Source of the DNA: an uncultured Porphyromonas sp.
GTDB lineage: Bacteria > Bacteroidota > Bacteroidia > Bacteroidales > Porphyromonadaceae
DNA length: 64,000 bases
Direction of reading: 5' to 3'
Assembly (NCBI GenBank): GCA_900539765.1
Contig: UQDF01000001.1
Location: 46,387-110,386 of the forward strand
Each line of letters begins with the position of its first letter. The first letter of the stretch is position 1. This document shows, piece by piece, positions 62,966-64,000 of the stretch. The notes beneath the pieces were generated by a model. It was not told where the DNA came from and searched no databases. It saw nothing but the letters and a program-made list of their open reading frames with translations. The position numbers and the translations under genes were made by a program.

Positions 62966-63222
62966 CAATAGTGTCCTAAACGTTTTTTTTTGCGGGCAAA
63001 GGGTATAAGATATCTGTCAAGAGGGTCAATCGCCCCTTGACATTTGCGGTAAAAACGGGGGGATCCCCCCTATGCTATTTCGGGCTCGTCTGGAGGCGGT
63101 GAAAACGGCTCATTTATCCATTGGGAAGGGTGGTTTGTGACAGCTCTCACTAGCTGTACTTGCTTTCCAATTACAAACCTACCCTTTTCTCTTTATCCTA
63201 CAAAACGTTTAGGACTCTATTG
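62966..63222. mobile_element. 257-bp MITE-like element
   Basis: The 21-bp ends 62966-62986 and 63202-63222 are inverted repeats differing at one base (GTCCTAAACGTTTT shared). No frame inside. An internal stem (GGGTGGTTTGT / ACAAACCTACCC) is seen near 63130-63190. No duplication of target bases is certain beyond the arms themselves. Confidence 0.65.
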
Positions 63223-63437
63223 ACACCGAAGCGAATTGTGGCTCGTATAGGAGTGAATCTGTATTCGTCCGATATTGACAATTGACAATCGGCACATAGT
63301 CAATCTTTATTTATCTTGCGGACACATAGATCCACCCATACAAAACGATTGCCTTCTAGAAATCGACATTTGACACAGTTCCAAACTTCTAATACGATTG
63401 CCCCGTATTTTCCACTCCAAAATGCAATTTGGAGTGG

Positions 63438-63500
63438 AGCTCGCCCTGCTCCGGACGCCCCCTCCTCTCCTAGGAGGGCGGGAGGAGCAGGTAGCGAGCT
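63438..63500. repeat. imperfect palindrome
   Basis: AGCTCGCCCTGCTCC (63438-63452) faces GGAGCAGGTAGCGAGCT (63484-63500); a CCTCCTCTCCTAGGAGGG inner hairpin sits in the loop. REP-like. Confidence 0.55.
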
Positions 63501-63512
63501 GCCGAGACGAAA

Positions 63513-63540
63513 AAAGGGACGATGCGCTCACCGTCCCTTT
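63513..63540 (-). terminator. hairpin with A/T flank
   Basis: AAAGGGACG pairs with CGTCCCTTT around an 10-nt loop; on the minus strand it is followed by TTTTTTCG. It may block read-through into or out of the IS element. Confidence 0.5.
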
Positions 63541-63553
63541 AAGGTTAATGCAG

Positions 63554-63561
63554 TATATTTG
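63554..63561 (+). promoter_or_regulatory. -7 box for the transposase
   Basis: TATATTTG (TAnnTTTG), 32 bp before the transposase ATG. Confidence 0.5.
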
Positions 63562-63593
63562 CTGTGGAAACAAAAACTTAGCTATATACAAGT

Positions 63594-64000
63594 ATGCATC
63601 TAACCCAAGCGCAAAGATACGAAATTGCTGCTCTTCTGAAGACTAATACGCCTCAAAAAAAGATCGCAGAGGTCATAGGGGTACACCCTAGCACCATCTG
63701 TAGAGAGATTAAGAGGAACTTGACATCTGCTGGCAACTATAGCCCTACTCAGGCTCATATGTTTGCCAAAGAGAGACAAGATTGGAAGAACAAAGCAAGA
63801 GCTAAGTTGACGAACGCTATGAAAGCTGATATTGTCCAATGCATTGTAGAGCGTAAATGGTCGCCAGAGCAAATTGCTGGAAGGCGAAAGCTGGAGGGTA
63901 AGCCGATGGTCGGTAAGACCTCCATTTACAAGTTCCTGCATCAAGACAAGAAAGCTGGAGGCGATCTTTACAAACACACAAGGCATGGGCTAGCTTATCG
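63594..64000 (+). mobile_element. IS30-family transposase, 3' end beyond window
   Basis: An open frame from ATG 63594 to the window edge (135 codons, no stop). MHLTQAQRYEIAALLKTNTP and KKIAEVIGVHPSTICREIKR form the N-terminal helix-turn-helix of IS30 transposases, and WSPEQIAGRRKLEG with STICREIKRN are the family's hallmark blocks; the DDE domain would start just beyond. Left terminal inverted repeat was not identified; it should lie between 63500 and 63590. The repeat-rich zone before it fits an insertion hotspot. Confidence 0.88.

Noticed and set aside
1..64000. CRISPR arrays, rRNA operons, prophage
   Set aside because: No regular spaced direct repeats, no rRNA and no phage structural genes seen. 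The repeats found are palindromic and dispersed, not array-like.

Overview
The window looks like a chromosome segment of a Porphyromonas-type Bacteroidota bacterium, close to the P. asaccharolytica / P. uenonis group. Evidence: many genes sit behind the Bacteroidota -7 box TAnnTTTG (usually TACCTTTG) and lack a clear Shine-Dalgarno; porQ-cmk-ispH are clustered as I recall from P. gingivalis; families largely confined to Bacteroidota occur (PorQ, DUF4954, DUF4293, DUF4294, Bacteroidota-type omega subunit, DUF5689 and BACON lipoproteins). Base composition is about half GC, with a visibly AT-richer island near 50.0-52.4 kb.

Layout. 1-6.1 kb (minus): an edge-truncated lipoprotein, nitroreductase, ispH, cmk, porQ (type IX secretion), a BAX-inhibitor-1 protein and a GIN-domain membrane protein. 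6.4-14.0 kb: a small outer-membrane barrel, engB, an HD-domain protein and a 1,915-residue alpha-2-macroglobulin-like protein. 14.0-15.0 kb has no gene but is packed with palindromic repeats. 15.1-21.7 kb (minus) looks like one transcription unit: TonB-dependent receptor, two DUF5689-type lipoproteins and a BACON plus DNA/RNA non-specific endonuclease lipoprotein, a candidate surface nucleic-acid acquisition system. tRNA-Val(GAC), a Fur-family regulator, a small ORF and a frameshifted DegT-type aminotransferase follow. 24.3-44.0 kb is mostly plus-strand housekeeping: efp, malQ, DUF4954, ychF, guaA, panB, prs, bamD-rpoZ-DUF4293, guaB, miaA, a GIN lipoprotein, an FtsB/DivIC-like protein, an RluA-type pseudouridine synthase and a DsbD-like reductase.

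44.4-49.9 kb (minus): nitroreductase, ribE, an acyltransferase, holB and dnaG. Directly upstream of dnaG is a roughly 2.4-kb AT-rich insertion with a C10 cysteine protease lipoprotein and a second lipoprotein. It is bounded by two perfect 99-bp direct repeats that each carry the dnaG promoter and first 20 codons, so the island appears to have inserted by duplicating the dnaG 5' end, leaving one promoter copy facing the protease. 52.9-58.9 kb (plus): a two-barrel outer membrane protein, an OmpA-like protein and clpB. 59.2-64.0 kb: a secreted protein of unknown function, a split ThrE-type transporter, a seven-helix DUF6064-like membrane protein, a 257-bp MITE-like element and the start of an IS30-family transposase running off the right edge.

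Several dispersed repeat families link otherwise separate intergenic regions: three full-length copies of a 167-bp multi-palindrome element built on CCACGTGG, partial copies of its modules, a roughly 21-bp motif containing GCAAATCT at five sites, and a 35-bp promoter module shared by fur and the thrE-like operon. All family assignments come from reading translated sequence; no database search was run.
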